The notes under the pieces: model-generated
What the model saw: only the letters and a program-made list of their open reading frames with translations
What the model was told of the DNA's origin: nothing
The model's database searches: none
Part shown: in pieces, positions 26,681 to 34,672 of the stretch
Numbering within the stretch: the first letter of the stretch is position 1
Layout: each line of letters opens with the position of its first letter
Assembly: GCA_023436205.1 (NCBI GenBank)
Contig: JAEZKC010000012.1
Span: 1-64,000 of the forward strand
Reading direction: 5' to 3'
DNA length: 64,000 nt
Origin: Fibrobacterota bacterium
GTDB taxonomy: Bacteria; Fibrobacterota; Chitinivibrionia; Chitinivibrionales; Chitinispirillaceae
Position numbers and translations under genes: made by a program

Positions 26681-27778
26681 ATGAATCCTTCAAAAATCAC
26701 TCTGGCCAAGCGTATAGCACTCGACCTGTACTCCTTGAAGAAGCACGCGGAGGCGCTCTCCCACGAACTCACATACCTTTTCTGGGAGTGTACCCTGCGC
26801 TGCAATCTTTCATGTCTTCACTGCGGAAGCGACTGCACTGTGGATTCCTCCGCGGCCGATATGCCTCTGAAGGATTTTCTCAAAGTACTCGACAGCATCC
26901 GTTCCGTTTCTGACCCGTCAAAAGTTGTCGTGGCAATCACCGGCGGAGAGCCCCTCATGAGGCCAGACCTGGAGCATGCAGGAGAGGAGATCCGCAAGCG
27001 GGGATTAGGGTGGGGAATAGTGACAAACGGTTATGCCATGAACCGGAAAAGATTCAGAAGCCTCCTTGATGCCGGTATGGGATCGGTCGCAATAAGCCTC
27101 GATGGGCTGGAAACGGATCACGACTGGTTCCGGGGCAGAGATGGGTCATTTGCACACGCACTGGATACCATCAAAATGGCTGCTGACGCTTCCAGGCTGG
27201 GACTGCACTTTGACGTGGTTACCTGCGCCAACAAAAGGAACATCAATTCTATAGAGATACTCAAGAAGGTTCTCATTGATGCGGGAGTGCCTAAATGGCG
27301 ACTGGTGTCCGTTTTCCCCCGGGGTAGAGCAAGTCACAATGAAGAGCTTAAACTTGACAACGAGCAGCTTTGTAAACTTCTTGATTTCATTCAGGATACC
27401 CGCAAAGAGGGCTTGATTGACGTTTCATACGGGTGTGAAGGCTTTCTGGGCAATTATGAAATGAATGTCCGAACATCTCCCTTCTATTGCAGGGCGGGGA
27501 TCGGAATAGGTTCTGTTCTGGTTGACGGTTCCATTTCAGCGTGCCCATCACTGCGGGGCGATTTTATTCAAGGTAACATTTACAAAGATAATTTCATGGA
27601 CGTTTGGAACAACCGCTTCCAAATAATGAGAAACCGCAAGTGGCTTAAAACCGGTGAATGCAAAAAATGTAATGTATGGAAATACTGCACCGGGAATGGT
27701 TTACATCTACGGAGGGAAGGAAGCGGGGAACTGCTTTACTGTCATTATAAGGCTATAAGGGGCAGGGAAGGCTGTTGA
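26681..27778 (+). CDS. Radical SAM/SPASM protein (TIGR04133-like)
   Basis: A 365-residue radical SAM enzyme. The iron-sulfur motif is C41-x3-C45-x2-C48 (R-C-N-L-S-C-L-H-C-G), and I-T-G-G-E-P-L is at about 86-92. A C-terminal SPASM domain with at least six cysteines (for example Y-C-R-A, S-A-C-P-S, C-K-K-C-N-V-W-K-Y-C) should hold auxiliary clusters. The N-terminus F-W-E-C-T-L-R-C-N-L-S-C matches TIGR04133, the enzyme of the described 'rSAM/lipoprotein system'. The product modification is unknown. It is cotranscribed with the exported protein just upstream, its probable partner or substrate. Confidence 0.85.
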   Translation: MNPSKITLAKRIALDLYSLKKHAEALSHELTYLFWECTLRCNLSCLHCGSDCTVDSSAADMPLKDFLKVLDSIRSVSDPSKVVVAITGGEPLMRPDLEHAGEEIRKRGLGWGIVTNGYAMNRKRFRSLLDAGMGSVAISLDGLETDHDWFRGRDGSFAHALDTIKMAADASRLGLHFDVVTCANKRNINSIEILKKVLIDAGVPKWRLVSVFPRGRASHNEELKLDNEQLCKLLDFIQDTRKEGLIDVSYGCEGFLGNYEMNVRTSPFYCRAGIGIGSVLVDGSISACPSLRGDFIQGNIYKDNFMDVWNNRFQIMRNRKWLKTGECKKCNVWKYCTGNGLHLRREGSGELLYCHYKAIRGREGC

Positions 27779-28108
27779 GGTGCATTACCTGCCACAGTAC
27801 AATTTAGAAAATATCATTCGAGTATTTTTCCCTACTCACCTTTACCCTCTCCAATTATGGCCACTTCCCTCTCAGAACGCAGATTCCTCATTATATCATC
27901 ATAGTAGGGCCGATCCTTTATACTCCCATGGTCTCCCGGAAAATACACGAAGCTCAGATTAATACTGGTAGCCTCCACTCGTTTAATTACGACCGTAAAC
28001 CGCTCGTTCTGGGACAAACACCGCTACCAGTATAGGAGTGAAACTGCTCCAATAACCTTCAGCCATTCGGGCCAGGATGTCTTTTGAGCGCAAGAACTTT
28101 TCTGTTCT
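27779..28108. other. Accessory intergenic DNA with an 11-bp inverted repeat
   Basis: No gene is firmly supported. A 61-codon frame on the minus strand (27832-28017) has no ribosome site and may be a relic. ATACTGGTAGC (27962-27972) and GCTACCAGTAT (28023-28033) form a perfect 11-bp inverted repeat 50 bp apart, which could be a binding site pair or the edge of a small element. Confidence 0.5.
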
Positions 28109-28477
28109 TCATTCATGCATCCCACCCTCCTTCCTGAGGGTGACATTGTATTCCAAAGGATAACTGGATGATACAATATGGAAAGTATCGGTCTTGAATC
28201 CCCCGCCTTCTTTAGAAACCACCATGAGGCACTTTCTACTTTTTTCCACTAAAAGAGAGTAGACCCCCGTGCTGTCTGTAGTTGTGGAACTCTCCACCTC
28301 ACCCTCGACATTATAAACAGAAACGGATGCCCCACCCACCGGCACCCCATTCTCATCCGAAACGATGCCACTCACTGCTCCCGCTTTCCCCACCTTAACA
28401 TAAAAAAGAATGGATATTACCAGAACCGCGAGGGTGTTTCTGATGAATTTTTTGCCGAAATTCTGACCTGCTGCCAT
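28109..28477 (-). CDS. Small exported carboxypeptidase-regulatory-like protein
   Basis: A 122-residue protein with a hydrophobic N-terminal segment (about 15-33) and one carboxypeptidase-regulatory-like domain: G-I-V-S-D-E-N-G-V-P-V-G-G-A-S-V followed by T-D-S-T-G-V-Y. The start has GGGAGG 8 nt upstream, supporting a real gene. It is probably an envelope protein. Its closeness to the rSAM locus, whose exported protein carries the same kind of domain, is noted, but it faces the other way. Confidence 0.72.
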   Translation of the reverse strand: MAAGQNFGKKFIRNTLAVLVISILFYVKVGKAGAVSGIVSDENGVPVGGASVSVYNVEGEVESSTTTDSTGVYSLLVEKSRKCLMVVSKEGGGFKTDTFHIVSSSYPLEYNVTLRKEGGMHE

Positions 28478-28551
28478 ATTGTTGTCCTCCCATTTGTAAT
28501 AGAGGCAAAAAGAGTACCGGAAGGAATTTTTATTAGTGATAAAGATTATTT

Positions 28552-28841
28552 TGGCTAACGGCGAAGACGCCTCTCAGGTCACCGCGGGAATCTCCCGCAT
28601 ATAAACAGTGTCAAAAGTAGTCATAAGAGTATAGCGATCACGAACCTGCGGCACGGAGTGGCTTTTGCCTTCGATACTATTTAGGATCTGAATGGTAATC
28701 AGCACCTGTTCCCGAGAAGTCACCAGGTTCTGGCCAAGAACAAGGTATATTTGCATCTGAAAGTCGTATAAGTAAATATCTTGGAGAGGGTAGCAATGCG
28801 AGATAAATGCTTGTGACCTCAAGACGTTTCGCCGTTAACGG
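28552..28841. repeat. MITE-like element bounded by inverted module D ends
   Basis: The left end reads GCTAACGGCGAAGACGCC and the right end, in reverse complement, GTTAACGGCGAAACGTC. These match over about 28 bp as terminal inverted repeats. The unit is about 290 bp with no transposase. The left 95 bp equal inverted module D (8827-8911, 22321-22407). It fills most of the 448-bp gap 28478-28925, which otherwise holds nothing recognisable. Confidence 0.6.
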
Positions 28842-28925
28842 GAATATATCCCAACTTTTACCTGGTTGAAAAGAGATCTGAGGCAGATCCCGATCACATT
28901 TAAGAAGGGGATCTGTTTCCGGCAT

Positions 28926-29171
28926 TTAGAACCGTTTTAGAAGCTTCATCTTTTTGTACATGCGATCGAAAAGTCCAAAAAGCAGTATAGTGGGCGCCCA
29001 CTGGCCAACCCAGAGGCTCTTTTCCTTTTGTCCCTTCAACTGCAGAACAAATGATGCGATGGTTGATGCTATGGCAGCAGTAATGAACATGCCGGTTGAC
29101 ATGTTTATCACTTCAGGCTCACTCATCAATTTCATGGCGATTTCTTTCTTATCGAAATGTTTCATCCACAT
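28926..29171 (-). CDS. Small predicted membrane protein
   Basis: An 81-residue protein with two hydrophobic helices (about 24-42 and 52-68) and a basic C-terminus. The ATG has AAGGAGA 6 nt upstream. The middle W-V-G-Q-W-A-P-T-I-L-L-F-G-L-F-D motif with G-x-x-A-P-T suggests a compact hairpin membrane protein. The family is not recognised. It is a plausible gene by ribosome site and composition only. Confidence 0.65.
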   Translation of the reverse strand: MWMKHFDKKEIAMKLMSEPEVINMSTGMFITAAIASTIASFVLQLKGQKEKSLWVGQWAPTILLFGLFDRMYKKMKLLKRF

Positions 29172-29256
29172 ACCTGTTCTCCTTTTGATTAAAAAAACTC
29201 ATCTGACGCCCTGCTTGCACCAGTGAATATTGTGCAATTTCAGGAAATGTCCACAC

Positions 29257-29459
29257 TCAGGGAGCTCTAGGATCCTGATACCCTTTTCCACTTCGCCAGG
29301 TAGTGACAGCCCACACAACGACCGCAATGACTGCGAGCACCAGAACCACCCCAAAGACCAACCACCACCAGGTCGTAGTCACATCTTCAACAGCTCCATC
29401 TCCGTTTTGAGCCACTACTCCGCTTACTAACAGCAGAATAGGACTTGAATTTTCTGCAT
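29257..29459 (-). pseudogene. Frameshifted small membrane protein gene
   Basis: An ATG at 29459 has AAGGAG 7 nt upstream, but its frame stops after 10 codons. The frame one base away continues without stop to 29257, encoding a signal-peptide-like end (L-L-L-V-S-G-V-V-A-Q), a short loop and a strong membrane helix (W-W-W-L-V-F-G-V-V-L-V-L). Adding one A to the AAAA run just after the ATG would restore a continuous 67-residue protein. This is a recent mutation, a sequencing error in the A-run, or transcriptional slippage. Confidence 0.6.
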
Positions 29460-29661
29460 TCGCCTTCTCCTTATGAGTTCCATCAAGGCCGAACCTTAAA
29501 ATATACCTATTGTTAATGCCCTATTGGGAAAGAGTGCAAAAGCTTTGCCGGTTTCTTAGGCACTTCTCATAAACAAGATTTTAATTTGGTACGCATTTAT
29601 TCGGGATCTGGCACACATCCTGCTTTTTTTCTCTATTAACAATAGACACTTGGAGGAAATT

Positions 29662-29961
29662 TTGATTTTCTGCTACGGAGAAAGAAAGCGTTTCGCCAGT
29701 CAACAGTTTTGTGAAGATGAACACGGTAATCTAATCCACCTGACACTTTGTCCACACGACTCCATTACCGGAGCAGTGCTTTCCATCGAAGAAGTAAAAA
29801 AACTCCCCATTAAAGATGCAGATTGGAAAAGTAAAATTCTGAAGTTTTTATCATCAGGCTTCTGCGAAGGCCAGGTCAGCAATAGCCCTGCCAGGAAAAA
29901 CGGTGAACGTTTGCCCTATCCTCCCCCTCCCCCTCCACCCTGTGCACCTCCAGTTGAGTGA
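29662..29961 (+). CDS. Hypothetical protein with a proline-rich tail
   Basis: A 99-residue protein not matching any family I know. The TTG start at 29662 is chosen because GGAGG lies 5 nt upstream; there is no ATG. It has Cys residues at intervals (F-C, L-C, F-C) and ends in a run of eight or more prolines (P-Y-P-P-P). The gene ends 7 nt before the next and is likely cotranscribed with it. The 490-bp gap upstream contains the frameshifted gene on the other strand. Confidence 0.55.
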   Translation: MIFCYGERKRFASQQFCEDEHGNLIHLTLCPHDSITGAVLSIEEVKKLPIKDADWKSKILKFLSSGFCEGQVSNSPARKNGERLPYPPPPPPPCAPPVE

Positions 29962-29968
29962 CTTCTAT

Positions 29969-30742
29969 ATGAAAATCAATTTGGATATTCCCTGGAATAG
30001 TTCCGAACTGAAAACACCCGAAAGCAGCCAGGGCCAACCCATTCCCGAACTGCAGAAAATCCACTATGATGCTAAACTCGAATGGGAGAAGCAAAAGAAA
30101 CTTCTTCTGGCCGAAGAGGAGAAAATTCAGAACCAAACCTATGCGCAGATGGAGCAGGCTGGATATGCCTATGAGACATCAATTAGAAAGGCACTGCTTG
30201 ATTCCTACCTTGATGTATCAAAAAAAGAATTTGACCGCATGTTTTCCCGATCGGAATTCATTCAGAAAGTGGCCATTGCTCTTTCCGGTGCCTATGTGGC
30301 AGTAGTGGGATTAAGCTTTTCACTTGGTAAAGATAATTCCCGCCCTCTTCCTGCCGAGGGAATTATACCCACCATTTTTTTCGGCCTATGTATTCTGTTA
30401 GTTACCGTATATCTGGCTTTCATCCAGAAACCAGGCAGCACAGGTTCACCTGTGCTTACCGGCCTTCTGGATCATGATGCCGCTCTGCTCCGCAACGAAT
30501 TCATCGACTGGGCATCCCAGTTTTCCATGCGGCGCTTGTGGTGCCTGCATTCAGCGGTACTCTTCCTTGGACTTGGAGTGATATACCTCCCCTGTGCGTT
30601 CATCGCACTCAGACCGCTTTATCTGTGGATATCGGCAGGCATTTTGTCGATCTTGGCGTTTGCTGTTCCTTTAATCATTCAAATACTTGCTAACCATAAA
30701 AAAGCAGATACTAAACTTCTGAACAGAAAACATCTCTCGTAA
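29969..30742 (+). CDS. Hypothetical four-helix membrane protein
   Basis: A 257-residue protein. The N-terminal 95 residues are polar and helical (E-E-E-K-I-Q-N-Q-T-Y-A-Q-M-E-Q), then hydrophobic helices come as two pairs (about 105-125 and 136-156; 192-217 and 219-243). Start at 29969 rather than 29903, since the latter lies inside the upstream gene and would add an unlikely Pro/His-rich stretch. The architecture, a cytoplasmic helical segment followed by paired membrane helices, recalls small accessory membrane proteins, but no family is assigned. Confidence 0.65.
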   Translation: MKINLDIPWNSSELKTPESSQGQPIPELQKIHYDAKLEWEKQKKLLLAEEEKIQNQTYAQMEQAGYAYETSIRKALLDSYLDVSKKEFDRMFSRSEFIQKVAIALSGAYVAVVGLSFSLGKDNSRPLPAEGIIPTIFFGLCILLVTVYLAFIQKPGSTGSPVLTGLLDHDAALLRNEFIDWASQFSMRRLWCLHSAVLFLGLGVIYLPCAFIALRPLYLWISAGILSILAFAVPLIIQILANHKKADTKLLNRKHLS

Positions 30743-30745
30743 ACA

Positions 30746-32947
30746 TCACAGCTCCGTTTCGGGAATCAGTTTTCTTTTGAAATACTTACCTTCGTACACG
30801 ACCCTGCTCTCAACTAAATCCTCATCACGCGAACTTCCACCAACTCTTATCAGAAATTCCCCGGGCTCCACCACCCACTCCCCGTATTCATTAACAAACG
30901 CAAAATCGCTAAAGGGCAGTGTAAAAGACACGTTCACTGCTTCCCCGGCTTTGATAAACACCCGCTTGTAAGCCTTGAGCATTTTACGAGGCCACGTGGC
31001 CGATGTGTAAACATCAGTCACATACACCTGAACCGTTTCAAAGCCATCCACCGCAGATGAATTGGTTACCTTGATTGATACAGACAACGGAGTTTCGGGT
31101 GAAATCTGCTTGCCACTGACCTTCAGATCATCATACTTAAAACAGCTATAGGACAAACCGAAACCAAAATGAAAAAGCGGATCTGATGTCAAGTCAGCGT
31201 AGTCTTTTCCATGCTGCCCCGGAACACAGTTATAGTAAAGGGGTAACTGTCCGGCATGCCGGGGATAAGATACGGTAAGTTTTCCTGATGGATTCAGGTC
31301 GCCAAGGATTATCTCTGCAAGAGCCTGACCACCCAGCATGCCTGGATTGAATGCCTCGATAATCGCCTTAGCCTTATGAGTAGATTGCGGCAGCACAAGA
31401 GGCTTGCTATTGATAAGCACGATTATGAATGGCTTTCCGGATGAGGCCACCAATTCAAGCAGCTCCTTCTGGCCACCCATAAGCTCCAGAGTGGCAGTGC
31501 TCTTGAGTTCCCCGATAAAGGGCAGACTGTCACCCAATGCCAGCACAGCCATATCGGCACCGGAGAGAACTTCATCTATAGAGGATTTCTCAATCCCACT
31601 CTCCGTCAAAGAACACCCTGCGGTAAAAGAAACGTTATCTCCCAGTTTACTTCTGATCCCGTCAAGAAGCGTAACCACGCTCTCCCGGGGATGAGTACCC
31701 TTCTGGGTCTGCCCCGACCCCAGCGACCAGTCCCCCAACTGTGCAAGAGGATCATCTGCACTAGGACCCAGTAATGCAATTTTTGGGGCGGCGTCTATAT
31801 TTAAAGGCAAAAACTGGTTCTCATTCTTAAGCAGTACGATCGACTCTCTTGCACACTGAAGAGCGATGTTCCGGTGTTCTTTACAGCCGATCACCCGTTT
31901 TCCCCCTTCTGGATCGGGAAGACGGGGGTTCTCGAAAAGCCCCAGCCTGAACTTGATCAGCAGAATACGTCTGACCGCCTGGTCAATAAGTTCCTCGTCA
32001 AGTTCCCCACCCTTGACGGCATCAATTGCGGTCTGATAAAAATCAGGGGTAACCATTATCATATCGTTCCCCGCCTTTACAGCTCTTATAACCGCTTCCT
32101 TCATGGTGGCGGCTGCAAACTGTTCCTCGTGCATCCTGCCGACACAATCCCAGTCGGTCACCACAAAACCACCAAAACCCCATTCACCCCTGAGGATACT
32201 GCTCAAAAGTCCTCTATTTGCCGAACAGGGAGTTCCATCTATGGACTGATATGCGGTCATGAAAGTGGCACACCCGCTTTTTGCCATGCGCTCGAAAGCG
32301 GGTAGAAAAAAGGATCTGAGCTTGCGATTTGACAAATCGGCTTCAGATGCATCGAACCCGCCCCGGGTTTCGGAGTATCCCGCAAAGTGCTTTGCACAGG
32401 CAGCCATGGATTGAGAATGCGATAGATCCCCATTCTGATATCCTCTGACAAATGCCTCCCCGAAATCTCCCACCAGTTTAGTATCCTCCCCGAACGTTTC
32501 ACCGGTGCGCCCCCAGCGAACATCTCTGGACAAGCAGAGAACGGGTGAAAATGTCCAGTGCATACCGGTATAGCTCATTTCAATTGCGGTAACCCGAGCG
32601 GCCTTCTCACCAAGCTCAGGATTCCAGGAACAGGATAGTGCGAGCTGAGTAGGAAAAATGGTTGCACCCCTTTGAAAGGAGTGCCCGTGAATAGCATCGA
32701 TACCCAGAATCAGTGGAATACCCAATCTGCTCTTAAGTGCTAGTCTCTGTACATGTGCGGCCTGTTCGTTTAGTACGTGAAGCACAGAGCCGGGATTCTG
32801 TTCCTGCATGATGGCATCGACATCCTGCCTGCCGTCAAGCTGAACCATCTGCCCCACTTTCTCCTCCAGAGTCATTCGGGAAAGCAGATCGTCTGTACGC
32901 TGTTCAGGAGTGAGAGTCGGGTCAAGATAGATGGGGCAAGATGTCAT
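30746..32947 (-). CDS. Glycoside hydrolase family 3 (beta-glucosidase/xylosidase type)
   Basis: A 733-residue BglX-like enzyme cleaving terminal beta-linked sugars. It has the GH3 N-terminal barrel with K-H-F-A-G-Y (about 186-191) and the probable nucleophile D265 (V-V-T-D-W-D), then the alpha/beta sandwich and a fibronectin III-like C-terminal domain (about 615-720). The ATG at 32947 has GAGGTGAT upstream; the longer frame to 33019 has a hydrophobic stretch but no ribosome site. Without a signal peptide it should act in the cytoplasm on imported oligosaccharides. Its end is 3 bp from the convergent gene. Confidence 0.9.
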   Translation of the reverse strand: MTSCPIYLDPTLTPEQRTDDLLSRMTLEEKVGQMVQLDGRQDVDAIMQEQNPGSVLHVLNEQAAHVQRLALKSRLGIPLILGIDAIHGHSFQRGATIFPTQLALSCSWNPELGEKAARVTAIEMSYTGMHWTFSPVLCLSRDVRWGRTGETFGEDTKLVGDFGEAFVRGYQNGDLSHSQSMAACAKHFAGYSETRGGFDASEADLSNRKLRSFFLPAFERMAKSGCATFMTAYQSIDGTPCSANRGLLSSILRGEWGFGGFVVTDWDCVGRMHEEQFAAATMKEAVIRAVKAGNDMIMVTPDFYQTAIDAVKGGELDEELIDQAVRRILLIKFRLGLFENPRLPDPEGGKRVIGCKEHRNIALQCARESIVLLKNENQFLPLNIDAAPKIALLGPSADDPLAQLGDWSLGSGQTQKGTHPRESVVTLLDGIRSKLGDNVSFTAGCSLTESGIEKSSIDEVLSGADMAVLALGDSLPFIGELKSTATLELMGGQKELLELVASSGKPFIIVLINSKPLVLPQSTHKAKAIIEAFNPGMLGGQALAEIILGDLNPSGKLTVSYPRHAGQLPLYYNCVPGQHGKDYADLTSDPLFHFGFGLSYSCFKYDDLKVSGKQISPETPLSVSIKVTNSSAVDGFETVQVYVTDVYTSATWPRKMLKAYKRVFIKAGEAVNVSFTLPFSDFAFVNEYGEWVVEPGEFLIRVGGSSRDEDLVESRVVYEGKYFKRKLIPETEL

Positions 32948-33225
32948 TATGATATCACCTCGGGATAGATGTTTTTTTGCCAAAAGAATCAAAATAGGAT
33001 AATAGATAAAGAGGAACAAGGGAAAGATGGTGGCAGAATTGCAGAAGAGTGGTAAGAGTTTTACTCCTCCTCGGGCATACCCCTTGCAATTTTGATATCA
33101 ATAATTTGGCTTTAGACTAATGACATATCAAAAAGGGCTTGTAATGAGTAAATATGAACAGTCAAGGTACAACTCTGTTAAGTCGGTGAGATCAAAAGAG
33201 TAGAGAACAGGAAGAGAGTGGAAAG

Positions 33226-34671
33226 CTAGTGCGCGCCTTTACCTGTGAAAACAACCATTATAGTGCGCACGAGAATTTTTATATCAAGAGACAGCGACAT
33301 ATTTTCGAAGTAATACAAATCGTAAAGCACCTTCTGTTTGACATCCTCAATGGAGGCATCATACTTGTGTTTCACCTGAGCCCAGCCGGTGATCCCGGGC
33401 TTCATCTTGATGCGCCTGACATACCAGGGAATCTCCTGCTTTAGCTGCTCCACAAAAAAGGGACGTTCCGGACGTGGTCCCACCAGAGTCATTTCCCCCT
33501 TGAGTACATTAATAAACTGAGGAATCTCATCAAGTCGTGTCTTACGGATAAAACGGCCCATAGGGGTTATCCGGGGATCATTCTTGGATGCCCACTGGGG
33601 ACCGGTACGGCTCTCGGCATCCTGGTACATTGAACGGAATTTATACATTATATAGGTTTTGCCGTTACGCCCAACTCTTTCCTGGCTGTAAATGGCAGGA
33701 CCGGGGGAGGTCAGTCTGATGGCAGCCGCCACCGCGAGCCATACTGGAGCTCCCAGCACCAGAACCGATGCGGATACCACGATGTCCATGAGGCGCTTAA
33801 TCTGCGCCTCCCAGGCTGGCATGTGGTCCTGAAGCAGCACCATAAGAGGAACACCGAAAATCTGGTGCGTCTTAAGATGACCGGTAATCACATCCATAAG
33901 TGAAGGAACAAGATAGATGTTCACCCGCAGATCGCCGCAATAATCGAGAATTCTGCTTATTTCGTTTGCCGATCCGCTCACATGTCCAATAATGAGACCG
34001 CCAATCTTTTCGCGATTGACAATGGCAGGAATATCTGAATAGGTACCCATTACCGGCAAATCGGCACAGCGGTTACCGGTGCGGCTCCCGTCATTGTCAA
34101 TAAAGCCGGCAACCTTGTAGCCAAGTTTGGGGAAAGAGTTTATATCCCTGACAAGCTTCTCTCCCGATTCGTTGGCGCCCACAACCAGCACTTTGCTTAC
34201 CGCGATTCCCTTTGAAAAAAGCGCAGTGAACAGAGTATGCATGGAGAAGCGGTTAACAGCCGCAAAGAAAAGCATGCACCCGCCGTAAGTAAACAGAGTG
34301 GCAAACTTGGTGGGGGTAAGAAATTTCCGGAAATCACCAGTGTGGGCAAAATCAATAATCTGAGGAGCCCCGGTCACCAGAAAAAGAAAAAACATCCCCA
34401 TGATCACCGTACGGGAAACTACAAAGAATTCATCAAGACGAGATTCCTTATACCATTCCCGATAAAGACCGGTGAGGAAGAAAAGCACTAGCCACCCGGC
34501 GCTCAAAATGATGGAGGGCTCCACATACGCAAAAGGGCCCGGTGCTGAAGCAGCTTCAGAAGGAAAGAAGCCGGAACTGTAGCGAATCCAGAAAGCGGTA
34601 AAAAAAGCTATATTGATAGCTAAGAGATCGAAGAGAAAGGTGAGAGCTTTTTCAACAAGACGGACTGCCAT
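33226..34671 (-). CDS. Undecaprenyl-phosphate sugar phosphotransferase (WbaP/EpsE-like)
   Basis: A 481-residue membrane enzyme that transfers a sugar-1-phosphate to undecaprenyl phosphate to start exopolysaccharide or O-antigen synthesis. About four N-terminal helices (10-130) precede a Rossmann-like domain (about 160-260), one more helix (about 290-312), and the bacterial sugar transferase domain with Y-K-F-R-S-M-Y, K-T-R-L-D-E-I-P-Q-F and V-G-P-R-P-E-R. The start lies 1 nt after the stop of the phosphoglycerate mutase-like gene, so it is in the threonine operon although its job is unrelated. Confidence 0.92.
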   Translation of the reverse strand: MAVRLVEKALTFLFDLLAINIAFFTAFWIRYSSGFFPSEAASAPGPFAYVEPSIILSAGWLVLFFLTGLYREWYKESRLDEFFVVSRTVIMGMFFLFLVTGAPQIIDFAHTGDFRKFLTPTKFATLFTYGGCMLFFAAVNRFSMHTLFTALFSKGIAVSKVLVVGANESGEKLVRDINSFPKLGYKVAGFIDNDGSRTGNRCADLPVMGTYSDIPAIVNREKIGGLIIGHVSGSANEISRILDYCGDLRVNIYLVPSLMDVITGHLKTHQIFGVPLMVLLQDHMPAWEAQIKRLMDIVVSASVLVLGAPVWLAVAAAIRLTSPGPAIYSQERVGRNGKTYIMYKFRSMYQDAESRTGPQWASKNDPRITPMGRFIRKTRLDEIPQFINVLKGEMTLVGPRPERPFFVEQLKQEIPWYVRRIKMKPGITGWAQVKHKYDASIEDVKQKVLYDLYYFENMSLSLDIKILVRTIMVVFTGKGAH

Positions 34672-34672
34672 T

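Noticed and set aside
27832..28017. A 61-codon minus-strand frame downstream of the radical SAM gene
   Set aside because: The translation looks protein-like, but there is no ribosome site, no family match, and part of it is weakly similar to the repeat end at 28800-28841; kept only as a possible relic.
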